A stretch of 40,589 nt of DNA from Cyanobium sp. Prado107 (GCA_025454305.1 JALOOQ010000005.1:1-40589); one strand, 5' to 3'; shown: positions 32,447 through 39,498, counted from the first letter of the stretch. A program made the numbers and translations. The notes: generated by a model from the letters alone, not told the origin.

Positions 32447-32678
32447 GCTGCGCTGGTTGTTGCTGTTGGGGTTGCTGTGGGGTCTGGGCACCGGGATCAG
32501 CCGCGGCTGGATCGAGCTGCGCTGGGGCCGGATGCTTCAGGATCTGGGGCTGCCCTTCGTGGCCGATCCTGATCCTGCCGACTGCCCGCCGGCGGGTGGC
32601 TCCCCTTCGGAGGGTCCATCCGCCGGGGCCTCCTCCTCCCTCAGGCAGGCCGGCAGTCCCTCACGGAAGCTGGGATAG
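32445..32678 (+). CDS. Small membrane-anchored hypothetical protein, partly antisense to the SDR gene
   Basis: 77 aa. A leucine/tryptophan-rich membrane segment (MLRWLLLLGLLWGLGTGI) is followed by a short basic stretch (RGWIELRWGRMLQDLGLPF) and an acidic, proline-rich end. The first 47 residues look like a real protein start, resembling small picocyanobacterial proteins that I know only as hypothetical. The last 47 codons (from 32537) lie opposite the 3' end of the SDR gene and are low-complexity, so they may be stop-loss extension. The pdxA ATG overlaps this start, leaving no separate promoter region; it could be expressed from within pdxA's antisense, or not at all. Confidence 0.45.
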   Translation: MLRWLLLLGLLWGLGTGISRGWIELRWGRMLQDLGLPFVADPDPADCPPAGGSPSEGPSAGASSSLRQAGSPSRKLG

Positions 32679-33526
32679 CGCAGCCTGTAACCCAGCTCCT
32701 CGCAGAGCAGCCGGTTGCTGGCCCGCCTGTTCTCGGCCCAGAAGCTGCGCGCCATCGGGCTGAGCTCGGCTTCGATGGCGGCGTAGCGTTCCAGCGCAGG
32801 CAGCTTGAGGCCCAGCAGATGGCAGGCGAAGCCGAGGATCTCGCTGGAAGGGCAGGGGCGGTCGTCGGTGATGTTGAGCAGCGCCGGCCGCCGGTCGACC
32901 GGCAGAGAGAGGCAGTGCAGCAGAGCGCCGACGATGTCGTCGACATGGACGCGCGAAAACACCTGGCCGGGCTTGTGGATCAGCCGGCTGCGCCCAGCCC
33001 GCAGACTCTCGAAGGGGCTGCGTCCCGGCCCGTAGATCGCCGGCAGGCGCAGGATCTGCACCGGCAGACCGCTCTCCCGCCAGGCCTGCTCCGCCTTCAG
33101 CCGGGCCTGGCTGCGGCCGGGCCGGGGGTTGGGCGGCGCAGACTCATCGACCCACGCTCCGCCGGTGTCGCCGTACACGCCCGTGGTGGAGAGGTACCCC
33201 AGCCACTGCAGCGGCAGCTCCCGCAGCAGCGGGCCCAGACAACGCAGCGTCGGGTCACCCGGGCCGCCGTCCGGAGGGACGGTGACCAGCACATGGATCA
33301 CGCCTGCCAGGGCTGAGGCAGCGGGGAGCGCGGGCGCGCCGCTGTCGAACACCAGCCAGTCCAGCTGCGCTGGTGAGGTGTCGCCCGACCCGGGCGGTGG
33401 AGGCCGCCGGCTGGTGAGCAGCACCGGCAGGGACTGCCCCAGAGCTGCGCGGGCGAAGCGTCGGCCCGTGTATCCACCCCCCACCACCAGCAGGCGGCCC
33501 GCGGGCTTGACATCCACGCTCGGCAT
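32537..33526 (-). CDS. SDR-family NAD(P)-dependent epimerase/dehydratase
   Basis: 329 aa from ATG 33526. The N-terminal LLVVGGGYTGRRFARAAL is a glycine-rich NAD(P) site. LSTTGVYGDTGGAWVDE carries the Ser/Thr-Tyr part of the catalytic set and resembles YeeZ-like epimerases. RLPAIYGPGRSP and the FSRVHVDDIVGALLH segment are extended-SDR signatures. The substrate is unknown. After FREGLPACL the last about 35 residues are Glu/Pro/Gly/Ser-rich and lie opposite the small + strand ORF, so the ancestral stop was probably lost. A LexA-type box begins 2 bp upstream of its start, but the promoter geometry there points to the divergent gene. Confidence 0.88.
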   Translation of the reverse strand: MPSVDVKPAGRLLVVGGGYTGRRFARAALGQSLPVLLTSRRPPPPGSGDTSPAQLDWLVFDSGAPALPAASALAGVIHVLVTVPPDGGPGDPTLRCLGPLLRELPLQWLGYLSTTGVYGDTGGAWVDESAPPNPRPGRSQARLKAEQAWRESGLPVQILRLPAIYGPGRSPFESLRAGRSRLIHKPGQVFSRVHVDDIVGALLHCLSLPVDRRPALLNITDDRPCPSSEILGFACHLLGLKLPALERYAAIEAELSPMARSFWAENRRASNRLLCEELGYRLRYPSFREGLPACLREEEAPADGPSEGEPPAGGQSAGSGSATKGSPRS

Positions 33527-33535
33527 CAGTACACC
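33507..33535 (+). promoter_or_regulatory. Candidate promoter for the small membrane protein
   Basis: A perfect -35 hexamer TTGACA (33507-33512) is followed after 17 bp by TACACC (33530-33535), a weak -10. Transcription would start near 33542, giving a leader of about 15 nt before ATG 33557. The -10 lies inside the LexA-type box, the usual layout for an SOS-repressed promoter. The -35 falls within the first codons of the divergent SDR gene. Confidence 0.5.
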
Positions 33536-33541
33536 TGTACC
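33528..33541. promoter_or_regulatory. LexA (SOS) box, cyanobacterial type
   Basis: AGTACACCTGTACC matches every position of the published cyanobacterial LexA consensus RGTACNNNDGTWCB. It occupies the 30-bp gap between the divergent SDR gene and the small membrane protein, and covers the candidate -10. By base composition I would expect about 0.2 such matches in the whole window, so its place in this short gap is notable. Binding by LexA is inference. Confidence 0.6.
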
Positions 33542-33556
33542 ATTCGCGTCCTCACG

Positions 33557-33907
33557 ATGGCCCGCCCCCGCCACTCCTCCCCGGCGTTTGCCGCTTCCGT
33601 GCTCCGCATCCGTGCGCCGCAGCGCCGCCCGTCGCCCCGCTGCCTGTCCTGCGCGCCCGACTCCGCGTCCATTGCCGTGTCCCGCCGCCTTGCGGCTGCC
33701 ATGCCCGCTGCCAAGGTCCTGCACCAGCGTTCGCACCAGCCTGCCGCAGGGGTGGCTGCGCTGGCGGCCCGCCCACCCGGACTGGTCACCGCCCTGGCGG
33801 TGGGCGCCCTGGTGATGCTGGCGGCCCTGCTGGCGCCGGAGCAGCCTCAGGATCAGGCCGCCATCTGCCAGCGCCACAACGGCTCGGTGGCCTGCCGGGT
33901 CTGGTGA
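33557..33907 (+). CDS. Small single-pass membrane protein behind a LexA-type box
   Basis: 116 aa from ATG 33557 (an internal Met49 would give 68 aa). Residues 1-70 are Arg-, Ser- and Ala-rich and look disordered and basic. One membrane helix follows (about 74-93, [20 protein letters not shown]), then a short outer tail [22 protein letters not shown]-type ending with two cysteines (104 and 113). I believe the C-terminal half is shared among picocyanobacterial hypothetical proteins; the N-terminal part may be over-called. With positive-inside topology the tail faces the periplasm. SOS control plus a tiny membrane protein recalls SOS division inhibitors of other bacteria (SidA, YneA), but no sequence similarity is claimed. 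Its 3' end overlaps the HNH gene by 55 bp. Confidence 0.6.
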   Translation: MARPRHSSPAFAASVLRIRAPQRRPSPRCLSCAPDSASIAVSRRLAAAMPAAKVLHQRSHQPAAGVAALAARPPGLVTALAVGALVMLAALLAPEQPQDQAAICQRHNGSVACRVW

Positions 33908-34290
33908 GGATCCGCCCACTGCAACAGCCGCAGCGCCAGTTGCAGATCTCCCTCCAGCCAGGCGCGGACCGCCATGGCCCGGCGCGGGTCATAGAAGCTC
34001 TGGCGCCGGTACCAGACGAACACATCGCCATCCCCCTTGTGGCCATTGCAGGCCAGACAGGCGGGAACGCAGTTCTCGGTGACGCTCGATCCCCCCCGGC
34101 TGCGGGGATGCACGTGGTCGATCGATTCGGAGCGTTCACCGCAGTACACGCAGGTCTGACCGGTGAGTTCGTGCAGGGACCGGCGCCAGCGCCGGTGTTT
34201 GAGCTTGGGACAGAGGTCCTCGAGGGACACGGCGTTGAACGACTGGCTCTGCACCCCGGCGCGGTGCGAACCCCCATCCCTGGCCTGCAT
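33853..34290 (-). CDS. HNH endonuclease
   Basis: 145 aa from ATG 34290; an upstream ATG at 34323 is possible but would meet the divergent helicase start head-on. CVYC (47-50) and CLAC (78-81) form the zinc-binding pairs. Between them lies [20 protein letters not shown], the HNH core with Asp58-His59, followed by N82 and H84 in CNGHKGD. The flanks ([20 protein letters not shown] and [20 protein letters not shown]) match a family of free-standing cyanobacterial HNH proteins that I know only as putative nucleases. It is probably a DNA nuclease. The neighbour on the divergent side is a SMARCAL1-like SNF2 helicase, a pairing discussed under findings. Confidence 0.88.
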   Translation of the reverse strand: MQARDGGSHRAGVQSQSFNAVSLEDLCPKLKHRRWRRSLHELTGQTCVYCGERSESIDHVHPRSRGGSSVTENCVPACLACNGHKGDGDVFVWYRRQSFYDPRRAMAVRAWLEGDLQLALRLLQWADPHQTRQATEPLWRWQMAA

Positions 34291-34321
34291 GCGCGTGGCT
34301 CGGTTGGCACAGTTATGCCGC

Positions 34322-35953
34322 ATGAGAAGCGGTGGCACTGTGTCCGGGGCTGCAATCAGGCCTCTCCGTTGCAGCCTGCGTCTGGGCGCCAGCGGCAGCA
34401 TCGAGGTGATCAGCCCGTTCGACGCCGTCACCCAGGCCCAGTTGCGCGCCATCCGGCCCCGGGGTCAGTGGAATGGCCAGCGGCGCTGCTGGGATTTCCC
34501 CCTCGAAGCCGCCGGGGCCCTGCGCCGCACCCTGGCCGACCGCTTTCCGGTGGAGCCGGAACTGGCCCAGTGGCTCGGCTGGCTGCAACAGCCCCTGCCG
34601 CCCCTGCCGCCCCATCGCCTGCTGGTGGAGGCCGCGGCCCTGGGCGAGCCGCTGGCGGATGGCCGCGGCCTGTTCGCCCACCAGCGGGCCGCGGCCCGCT
34701 GGCTGCTGGCCCGGCGAGGTGCCGTGTTGGCCGATCCCATGGGCCTGGGCAAGACCCTCTCCGCCCTGGCGGCCGCCAGGGCGATGGTGCGCCTGGCGGA
34801 CTGTCGCGTGGTGGTGCTGGCGCCGGTGGGGCTCCACGACCACTGGCGCAGCGAGGCCCTGGCCCTGGGGCTGCGGCTGGAGATCCACAGCTGGGCGCGT
34901 CTGCCGGAGTCCCTGCCCCCGGCCGGCACCGTGCTGATCGCCGATGAGGCCCATTATGCCCAGAACGCGCACACGGCACGGTCGCGGGGACTGCTGCGCC
35001 TGGCCCGGCATCCCCGGCTCCGGGCCGCCTGGCTGCTCACGGGCACGCCGATGAAGAACGGTCGTCCGGCCCAGCTCTATCCCTTGCTGGCGGCCATCGG
35101 CCACCCGTTGGTGCGGGACCGGCGTGCTTTCGAGGAGCAGTTCTGTCAGGGGCACTGGTGCGAGCGCGGTGGCCGGCGCATCTGGCAGGCCAACGGCGCC
35201 AGCAACCTCGCTGAGCTGCACCGCCTCATCCGTCCGCTGGTGCTGCACCGCCGCAAGCAGGACTGCCTCGATCTGCCCCCCAAGCAGCGATTGCTGCAGC
35301 CGGTGGAGCTGGACGCCGCTCAGGCCCGCGGGTTCGAGCATCAGCTCCAGCGCCGGGTGGCCGACTTCCGCCGCCGTGCGGAGCGGGGGGAGGTGCGCCG
35401 GGATGCGGAGGTGCTGGCCGTGCTCACCGCCCTGCGCCGCATCGGCTCCGACTACAAGCTCCCGGCGGCGCGGTCACTCGTGCGCCGCCTGCTGGAGCAG
35501 CGGCAGGCGGTGGTGGTGTTCACCGGCTTCGTGTCCACCGCCCGCCTGCTGCGGCACGATCTCGGTGTCGGTGCCCTGCTCACCGGCGCGGTCCCCGTGC
35601 CCGAGCGCCAGCGGCTGGTGGAGCGCTTCCAGGCCGGCGCCACGCCGCTGCTGATCGCCACCTACGGCACGGGTGGCCTCGGCTTCACGCTCCACCGCGC
35701 CCGTCATGTGCTGCTGATCGAGCGGCCCTGGACGCCCGGCGATGCCGAGCAGGCGGAAGACCGCTGCCATCGCATCGGCATGGGCGGCAGCCTCACCAGC
35801 CACTGGCTGCAGCTGGGGGTGGCCGATCAGCTGGTGGATGGTCTGATCGCCAGCAAGGCCGAGCGCATCGCCCTCACCCTGCATCGCGGCGACAAGCTGC
35901 TGCGGCGCCGGGGGATCACGGCGATGGTGCGGGAGGTGCTGCAGGAGTGGTGA
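34322..35953 (+). CDS. SNF2-family helicase, SMARCAL1/HARP-like
   Basis: 543 aa from ATG 34322 (ATG 34289 also possible). Residues about 20-80 ([18 protein letters not shown], then [18 protein letters not shown]) read as a HARP-like domain, as in SMARCAL1 annealing helicases. The SNF2 core follows: motif I DPMGLGKT (138-145), Ia [19 protein letters not shown] (208-211) and [13 protein letters not shown]. Lobe 2 has [35 protein letters not shown] and RIGMGG (motifs V and VI). All ATPase motifs are intact. Relatives rewind or remodel forked DNA at stalled replication. The 3' end overlaps the convergent lipoprotein gene by 38 bp. Confidence 0.9.
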   Translation: MRSGGTVSGAAIRPLRCSLRLGASGSIEVISPFDAVTQAQLRAIRPRGQWNGQRRCWDFPLEAAGALRRTLADRFPVEPELAQWLGWLQQPLPPLPPHRLLVEAAALGEPLADGRGLFAHQRAAARWLLARRGAVLADPMGLGKTLSALAAARAMVRLADCRVVVLAPVGLHDHWRSEALALGLRLEIHSWARLPESLPPAGTVLIADEAHYAQNAHTARSRGLLRLARHPRLRAAWLLTGTPMKNGRPAQLYPLLAAIGHPLVRDRRAFEEQFCQGHWCERGGRRIWQANGASNLAELHRLIRPLVLHRRKQDCLDLPPKQRLLQPVELDAAQARGFEHQLQRRVADFRRRAERGEVRRDAEVLAVLTALRRIGSDYKLPAARSLVRRLLEQRQAVVVFTGFVSTARLLRHDLGVGALLTGAVPVPERQRLVERFQAGATPLLIATYGTGGLGFTLHRARHVLLIERPWTPGDAEQAEDRCHRIGMGGSLTSHWLQLGVADQLVDGLIASKAERIALTLHRGDKLLRRRGITAMVREVLQEW

Positions 35954-36338
35954 GCGGTACACCCTCGCAGAGCCTCCGGCGCACCTCCAGGTCGCTGCGC
36001 AGCTGTTCGTCCAGCTGCTCCGCGGGCAGCCTGCCGGCCAGACGCAGGGCCTCACCCAGATCCGCACAGGCGGCCTCGTCGTCTCCGGCCAGGCTGTGGA
36101 GCAGATAGCGGTCGTTGCGCGGGCCGGGGTCGTCGGGAAAGGCTTTCACCACCTCGTCGCAGAGGGTGATCTGCTCCTGGAGTCGATCCAGCGTCACGTT
36201 GCGCAGGCAGTCGTCGCTGCGCACACCCTCATCCTGGGGGAGGGGCTGCTCACTGCAGCCGGCCAGCGCCAGGACGATCAGCAGCAGGGGCCCGACCAGG
36301 CGGGTCGGCCAGGCCTCAGTAGCCGTAGCGTTCGCCAC
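35916..36338 (-). CDS. Small putative lipoprotein
   Basis: 140 aa from a GTG start. The N-terminus has a hydrophobic stretch (LVGPLLLIVLALAGC) ending in a lipobox LAGC, so it is probably a lipid-anchored periplasmic protein. The mature part has helices with four cysteines (DDCLRN, TLCDEV, AACADL, RRLCEG) and resembles a single TPR-like helical pair (RYLLHSLAGDDEAACADLGEALRLAG). No function recognised. The start lies inside the 3' end of the preceding gene (23-bp overlap), so the two are translated together. The end overlaps the convergent SNF2 gene. Confidence 0.75.
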   Translation of the reverse strand: MANATATEAWPTRLVGPLLLIVLALAGCSEQPLPQDEGVRSDDCLRNVTLDRLQEQITLCDEVVKAFPDDPGPRNDRYLLHSLAGDDEAACADLGEALRLAGRLPAEQLDEQLRSDLEVRRRLCEGVPLTTPAAPPAPSP

Positions 36339-36738
36339 GGCTCATGGGGGTGCCGGCCGTCTGGGGAGCCGCTTCGGTCTCCTCCCGGCGGAACAGATCA
36401 CCGAGGTGCATGCCGCAGTTGGGGAAAGTGTCAGGACTCTGCACCACCGCCTCGGTGATCATCACGGCCGCGTGCTGCGGGGAGGTGCGAAACAGTCCGC
36501 CTCCCTGGCGCTTGATCACCTCGTAGGCCGCATCCCAGCTCACCTGATGGGTGTTGCCGCTGCCGCGCATGAAGCAGTAGATCTGCGCTCCCCGCCCCCC
36601 CGGGGTGGAGATCGCCACAGGCACCACGCCGCCGTCCTGGGCGCCTGCCGCCAGGGGCGCCAAGGCGCCGGCGAGCAGCGCCAGGCCCAGTCCCCAGGGC
36701 CGCAGCCTGGCGGGCAGAGACCACCTCGGATCGGCCAT
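36316..36738 (-). CDS. Conserved exported hypothetical protein
   Basis: 140 aa from ATG 36738, with a good Shine-Dalgarno GAGGAG just upstream. The N-terminus (LRPWGLGLALLAGALAPLAAGAQ) is a signal peptide with AGA-like cleavage. The core has the pattern YCFMRGSGNTHQVSWDAAYE, then a KRQGGGLFRTSPQHAAVMI segment and FPNCGMHLGDLF. I recall this as a conserved picocyanobacterial family of unknown function. Two cysteines (YCF and NCG) could form a disulfide outside the cytosol. It heads a two-gene unit with the lipoprotein gene. Confidence 0.82.
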   Translation of the reverse strand: MADPRWSLPARLRPWGLGLALLAGALAPLAAGAQDGGVVPVAISTPGGRGAQIYCFMRGSGNTHQVSWDAAYEVIKRQGGGLFRTSPQHAAVMITEAVVQSPDTFPNCGMHLGDLFRREETEAAPQTAGTPMSRGERYGY

Positions 36739-36848
36739 GGCTCCTCGTGCACACGCGATCGTCACGGTATCGATCCCCTTGGGCCGCGTCGAGATGGGCC
36801 GCGGGCGGAAGTGGCCGGACGGAGCAGGAGAGCGACTTGGATCCGCGG

Positions 36849-37364
36849 TCAGCCTGGGGGTTGGGCGACCGGCAGCACCAGCCTCAGCACCAGGGGCAGC
36901 ACGATCAGAACAGTGATCAGACGCACGGCGTGCAGCACGGCCACGGCAGCTCCCACTCCGAATTCGGCCCCAGCCAGGCTCATGCCGCTGATCCCTCCGG
37001 GAGCGGAGCCCAGCAGCGCGACCACCGGATCGATGCCGAGCAGACGGCTGCAGATCAGGGCCACCGCCAGGCCGGCCAGGATGAGCGTGCCGGTGATCAG
37101 CAGCGCCGGCCGCCACAGCTGGCGCAGCTCCATCAGCGCCGCTGCGGTGATGCTGGTGCCGATGACGGTGCCGATGGCGATCTCCAGCACCGTGCGGGTG
37201 CCCTGGGGCCACTGGGCCGGCTCCAGGCGGCCCGTGGCGCTCACCAGTCCCGCGGCGAGCAGCGCGCCTGCCAGGGGTGCTGCTGGCAGGCCGGTGCGCA
37301 GAGCGAGCACACCACCGGCCGCCCCCGCCAGGGCGAACAGCAGCAGGGTCCAGGGGTCAGCCAT
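36849..37364 (-). CDS. AbrB-family membrane protein (half-size)
   Basis: 171 aa from ATG 37364. It is almost entirely hydrophobic with five to six membrane helices, including LLLFALAGAAGGVLAL, VLEIAIGTVIGTSITAAAL and ALLITGTLILAGLAVALI. The re-entrant-like GSAPGGISGMSLAGAEFG is the signature of the COG3180/PF05145 AbrB membrane family, not the DNA-binding AbrB. Full family members have two such repeats (about 350 aa). This has one, as in many picocyanobacteria, so it may act as a dimer. The substrate is unknown. About 110 bp separate its stop from the next minus-strand start. Confidence 0.87.
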   Translation of the reverse strand: MADPWTLLLFALAGAAGGVLALRTGLPAAPLAGALLAAGLVSATGRLEPAQWPQGTRTVLEIAIGTVIGTSITAAALMELRQLWRPALLITGTLILAGLAVALICSRLLGIDPVVALLGSAPGGISGMSLAGAEFGVGAAVAVLHAVRLITVLIVLPLVLRLVLPVAQPPG

Positions 37365-37448
37365 CCAGCCATCATCGCCAGTGGTGTGCGCCCACGGCTT
37401 GGCCAGCCGGCGCGGATGTGCTGTCATCGGCGTCACGGCACCGATTCG

Positions 37449-37793
37449 ATGACCTCCGCATCCGTTTCCTTCCGCATCACCCGCAGCACCGAGGATCTGG
37501 CCCACACCACCCACGCTCTCTCGCTGCGGCTGGTGAAGCTCGAACAGCGACTCGAGGCTCTCGAACTGCAGATCCAGCATGCTCTGGAACGGCGTGATCA
37601 GCGTGACCCCCTGGAGCTGAACAGCCTCGAGAACGTGGAACGGTTGCTGCACGACTGCCGCTCCCTGCTTGGCCTGGATGGGGATGCCTCCCAGGAAGCG
37701 GCGACCGGTTCAGCATCGAATTCAGACGACGGAATCGAATCCGGCGCTGTGGATGTGCTGGCCATGGACAGCCCGGAGGAGCTTGCGGCCTAG
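37449..37793 (+). CDS. Small coiled-coil hypothetical protein
   Basis: 114 aa from ATG 37449. The first half is a strongly heptad-patterned helix (LSLRLVKLEQRLEALELQIQ, preceded by EDLAHTTHA), and LELNSLENVERLLHDCRSLL follows. The C-terminal 35 residues are acidic and Ser/Asp-rich. No enzyme motif or membrane segment. It is likely to oligomerise or bind a partner. Function not recognised. It is divergent from the AbrB-like gene, with 84 bp between starts. Confidence 0.68.
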   Translation: MTSASVSFRITRSTEDLAHTTHALSLRLVKLEQRLEALELQIQHALERRDQRDPLELNSLENVERLLHDCRSLLGLDGDASQEAATGSASNSDDGIESGAVDVLAMDSPEELAA

Positions 37794-37864
37794 ACCACTC
37801 CCGGGCCCTGCGGAGGCCTCGCTCAAGGCCGTTGCAGGTGTCAAAATGGGAAGAAAGTGAGCTC

Positions 37865-38197
37865 ATGGCTTTCCCCAGCCCCGCACACGCCAATACTCCC
37901 CAGTCCTCGTCTCAGTCCACGCCTTCCGCTTCCCCGGCATCACTGCCCACTGGCACCGCATCTCCCGGGGTGATGGCCAACGGTCTGCCTCGCGGAGGCC
38001 ATCACCACGCCGCCCCAGCTGCGGCATCAAGACCCTTCCCTCCGCAGCAGGCCCGTGGTTGCGACGGTGAGCATCAGCTCGAGAAGCTGCAATTCGCTCT
38101 AGCGGTGGCGCTCACCCGCGGTGACCGCGATCGGGAACATCGCCTCCGTGAGCAGATCGCCGCCCTGGGCGGAAACGGCGAGGAGCCGGGCACCTGA
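37865..38197 (+). CDS. Small hypothetical protein with a C-terminal charged helix
   Basis: 110 aa from ATG 37865, with the purine-rich GGAAGAAAGTGAG just upstream as a ribosome site. Residues 1-70 are Ser/Pro/Ala-rich and disordered, with a His cluster (GGHHHAAP). Residues about 72-100 form one amphipathic helix (LEKLQFALAVALTRGDRDR, then HRLREQIAALGG). The helix resembles the repeat-like element in the protein at 38895-39137, so the two may be distant relatives. Function not recognised. Confidence 0.6.
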   Translation: MAFPSPAHANTPQSSSQSTPSASPASLPTGTASPGVMANGLPRGGHHHAAPAAASRPFPPQQARGCDGEHQLEKLQFALAVALTRGDRDREHRLREQIAALGGNGEEPGT

Positions 38198-38282
38198 CCA
38201 TCGCTCGGCCTGGTTTCACCCCGCCAGGAAGGAGCAGTCACCCGCCACCAGTCGCACGGCCATCTCTCAAGGTCATCTCTCA

Positions 38283-38330
38283 AGACCATCTCTGCAGATC
38301 CTGCGCTCAGGCGGGATGTTGAGATGGTCT
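38283..38330. ncRNA. Long two-part hairpin, candidate structured RNA
   Basis: AGACCATCTC (38283-38292) pairs perfectly with GAGATGGTCT (38321-38330). Inside, ATCCTGC (38298-38304) pairs with GCGGGAT (38311-38317) with one G-U, around a 6-nt loop. The internal loop is 5/3 nt. In total 17 pairs form within 48 nt. Two further CATCTCTCAA copies just upstream could compete for GAGATGG. No similarity to a known RNA family is recognised, and strand of expression is unknown. Confidence 0.4.
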
Positions 38331-38509
38331 GCGATGGACGCCGAACGCTGATAGGGCTGAACGCTGATAGGATCGTTATGGTTCATTGATTTCGCGGCGG
38401 CCTCAAGCTGGCGACCTCATTCGCTGCTTCCCGGCTCGGGACCGAAACGGTCTTCCGTAGCTTTCAGCAGGGTCGGTCTCCTGGGACGATTGCCTTCTGG
38501 GCCATTCTT

Positions 38510-38578
38510 CAGGGTCATTGCACCCTGACACTGCATCCAGAGCCGTCGCCTCCAGCGCAAGCCGTTCATTGCACGGCT
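38510..38578. repeat. Two hairpins with the same loop and different stems
   Basis: Hairpin one pairs CAGGGT (38510-38515) with ACCCTG (38522-38527) around CATTGC. Hairpin two pairs AGCCGT (38560-38565) with ACGGCT (38573-38578) around TCATTGC. The loops agree while both stems differ with compensating bases, which is how a repeated RNA or protein-recognition element looks. With only two copies this may be chance. Confidence 0.35.
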
Positions 38579-38595
38579 GTAATCTGGGCATCCGT

Positions 38596-38641
38596 GGACA
38601 TCCGAGCCGGATGTCCGCCTGCCTTCACGCTCATGCGTGAA
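38596..38641. terminator. Two adjacent perfect inverted repeats
   Basis: GGACATCC/GGATGTCC (8 bp, 5-nt loop, 38596-38616) is followed seven bases later by TTCACGC/GCGTGAA (7 bp, 4-nt loop, 38624-38641). A double hairpin like this can stop or protect a transcript, but no U-run follows, and the upstream transcript is unknown. Confidence 0.3.
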
Positions 38642-38894
38642 TCAGTGCCCTCCGGATCACAGCCGGCCTGAATCCTCCTCAACGCGGCACACACGAGAGC
38701 ACCGCCGACCTGACCATCTCGGGCCTTAAACCAGGGCCGCAAGTTCACATTTCTGAACCAGGCCAGCCCAGCTCCCTGCAGATCATTCCACGATCGCTTC
38801 AGCCCGAGCTCCTGGTTCTCAATTCTCACGTCTGCTCCTCACCATCCTCAGAACCCAGTCCACCCCGGGTCTGCAGGTCACCCTTCCCCGATCC

Positions 38895-39137
38895 ATGACG
38901 GCAACACTGCCCGCCAAGCCCCGCCTCGCGGTGCTCCAAACCCCGGCCAGCACGGACATCGACCCCAAGGGGCAACTGCGCAGCCGCATCGCCCAGCTCG
39001 AACAGGAAGCCCGGCTCGCTGCCGATGCCGGGGAGATCGAGACGTCTGCCCGGGTCATCCTGCAGGCGCTCGACTGCGAGCGACGTCTCGCCGCCATCGG
39101 GCCTCAGGTGCTGCAGGTGATCAAGCCGAGGAGCTGA
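38895..39137 (+). CDS. Small helical hypothetical protein
   Basis: 80 aa from ATG 38895. A Pro/Ala-rich start is followed by two helices: LRSRIAQLEQEARLAADAG and SARVILQALDCERRLAAIG, ending VLQVIKPRS. The pattern is well formed and basic-acidic balanced, and I believe close relatives exist in Cyanobium/Synechococcus as hypothetical proteins. No motif gives a function. It is the last gene before the tRNA scar; the next 177 bp hold nothing I can assign. Confidence 0.68.
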   Translation: MTATLPAKPRLAVLQTPASTDIDPKGQLRSRIAQLEQEARLAADAGEIETSARVILQALDCERRLAAIGPQVLQVIKPRS

Positions 39138-39314
39138 GCCTCTTTCCAGGCAACTGTCCGTGTCTCACTCCGTGCCTCACGTTGCGGTGACCGCTCTGCG
39201 GCTTTCTCGGACTGTCCAGGCGGGGTGCCGCCGTGATTGCAACCCTTCCGAACCGGCCAGCACGGGGTGACCCGGCAGGCATCAAGGGGGCGATTGCAGT
39301 TGGCGATCGGTGAA

Positions 39315-39358
39315 AGCGGGTGACCGGACTCGAACCGGCGACGTTCAGCTTGGGAAGC
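39315..39358 (-). pseudogene. 3' part of tRNA-Gly(CCC): integration scar (att site)
   Basis: Read on the minus strand this gives the anticodon loop TTCCCAA (anticodon CCC) with the 3' half of its stem (GCTGA). The variable loop, a complete T arm (GCCGG, TTCGAGT, CCGGT), the acceptor 3' strand CACCCGC and a U discriminator follow. Nothing to the right supplies the D arm or 5' acceptor strand, and the 5' half of the anticodon stem is already mismatched (GAAGC in place of TCAGC). It is therefore not a working tRNA. A displaced 3' end is the classic mark left when an integrase inserts an element into a tRNA gene; the foreign side should be on the right. Confidence 0.82.
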
Positions 39359-39420
39359 TTCTCAGGCAATCAGCAAGAGCGCTTGCAGGGCAATGAGTCT
39401 CAGGGGTTTGTAGGGCTGGA

Positions 39421-39441
39421 TGTGAGAAGGTCTGTGAGAAG
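39421..39441. repeat. 9-bp tandem repeat next to the tRNA scar
   Basis: TGTGAGAAG occurs at 39421-39429 and 39433-39441, separated by three bases, about 60 bp inside the presumed island. Such short direct repeats occur in recombinase arm-type sites, but two copies alone are weak evidence. Confidence 0.25.
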
Positions 39442-39498
39442 CCTTGGGTCCTGGGTCTTGCCGTGTGATCTCCTTCAGGATCAGAAGCTCGGCATGGA

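Larger units (their letters stand above)
38198..38894. other. About 700 bp without a convincing gene, rich in hairpins
   Basis: No reading frame here has recognisable protein character; the two minus-strand frames (38403-38591 and 38566-38829) look like noise. The stretch holds a large hairpin at 38283-38330 and perfect inverted repeats at 38440-38452, 38510-38527, 38560-38578, 38596-38616, 38624-38641 and 38743-38758. There are also short tandem copies of CATCTCTCAA near 38262-38283 and of AACGCTGATAGG near 38344-38371. A slightly AT-richer patch at 38370-38390 could hold a promoter. It may encode structured RNA or be decayed sequence. Confidence 0.5.

Noticed and set aside
38403-38829. Two minus-strand frames of 62 and 87 codons in the hairpin-rich gap
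   Set aside because: No ribosome site, no domain, composition unlike neighbouring genes, and they cut across the inverted repeats.
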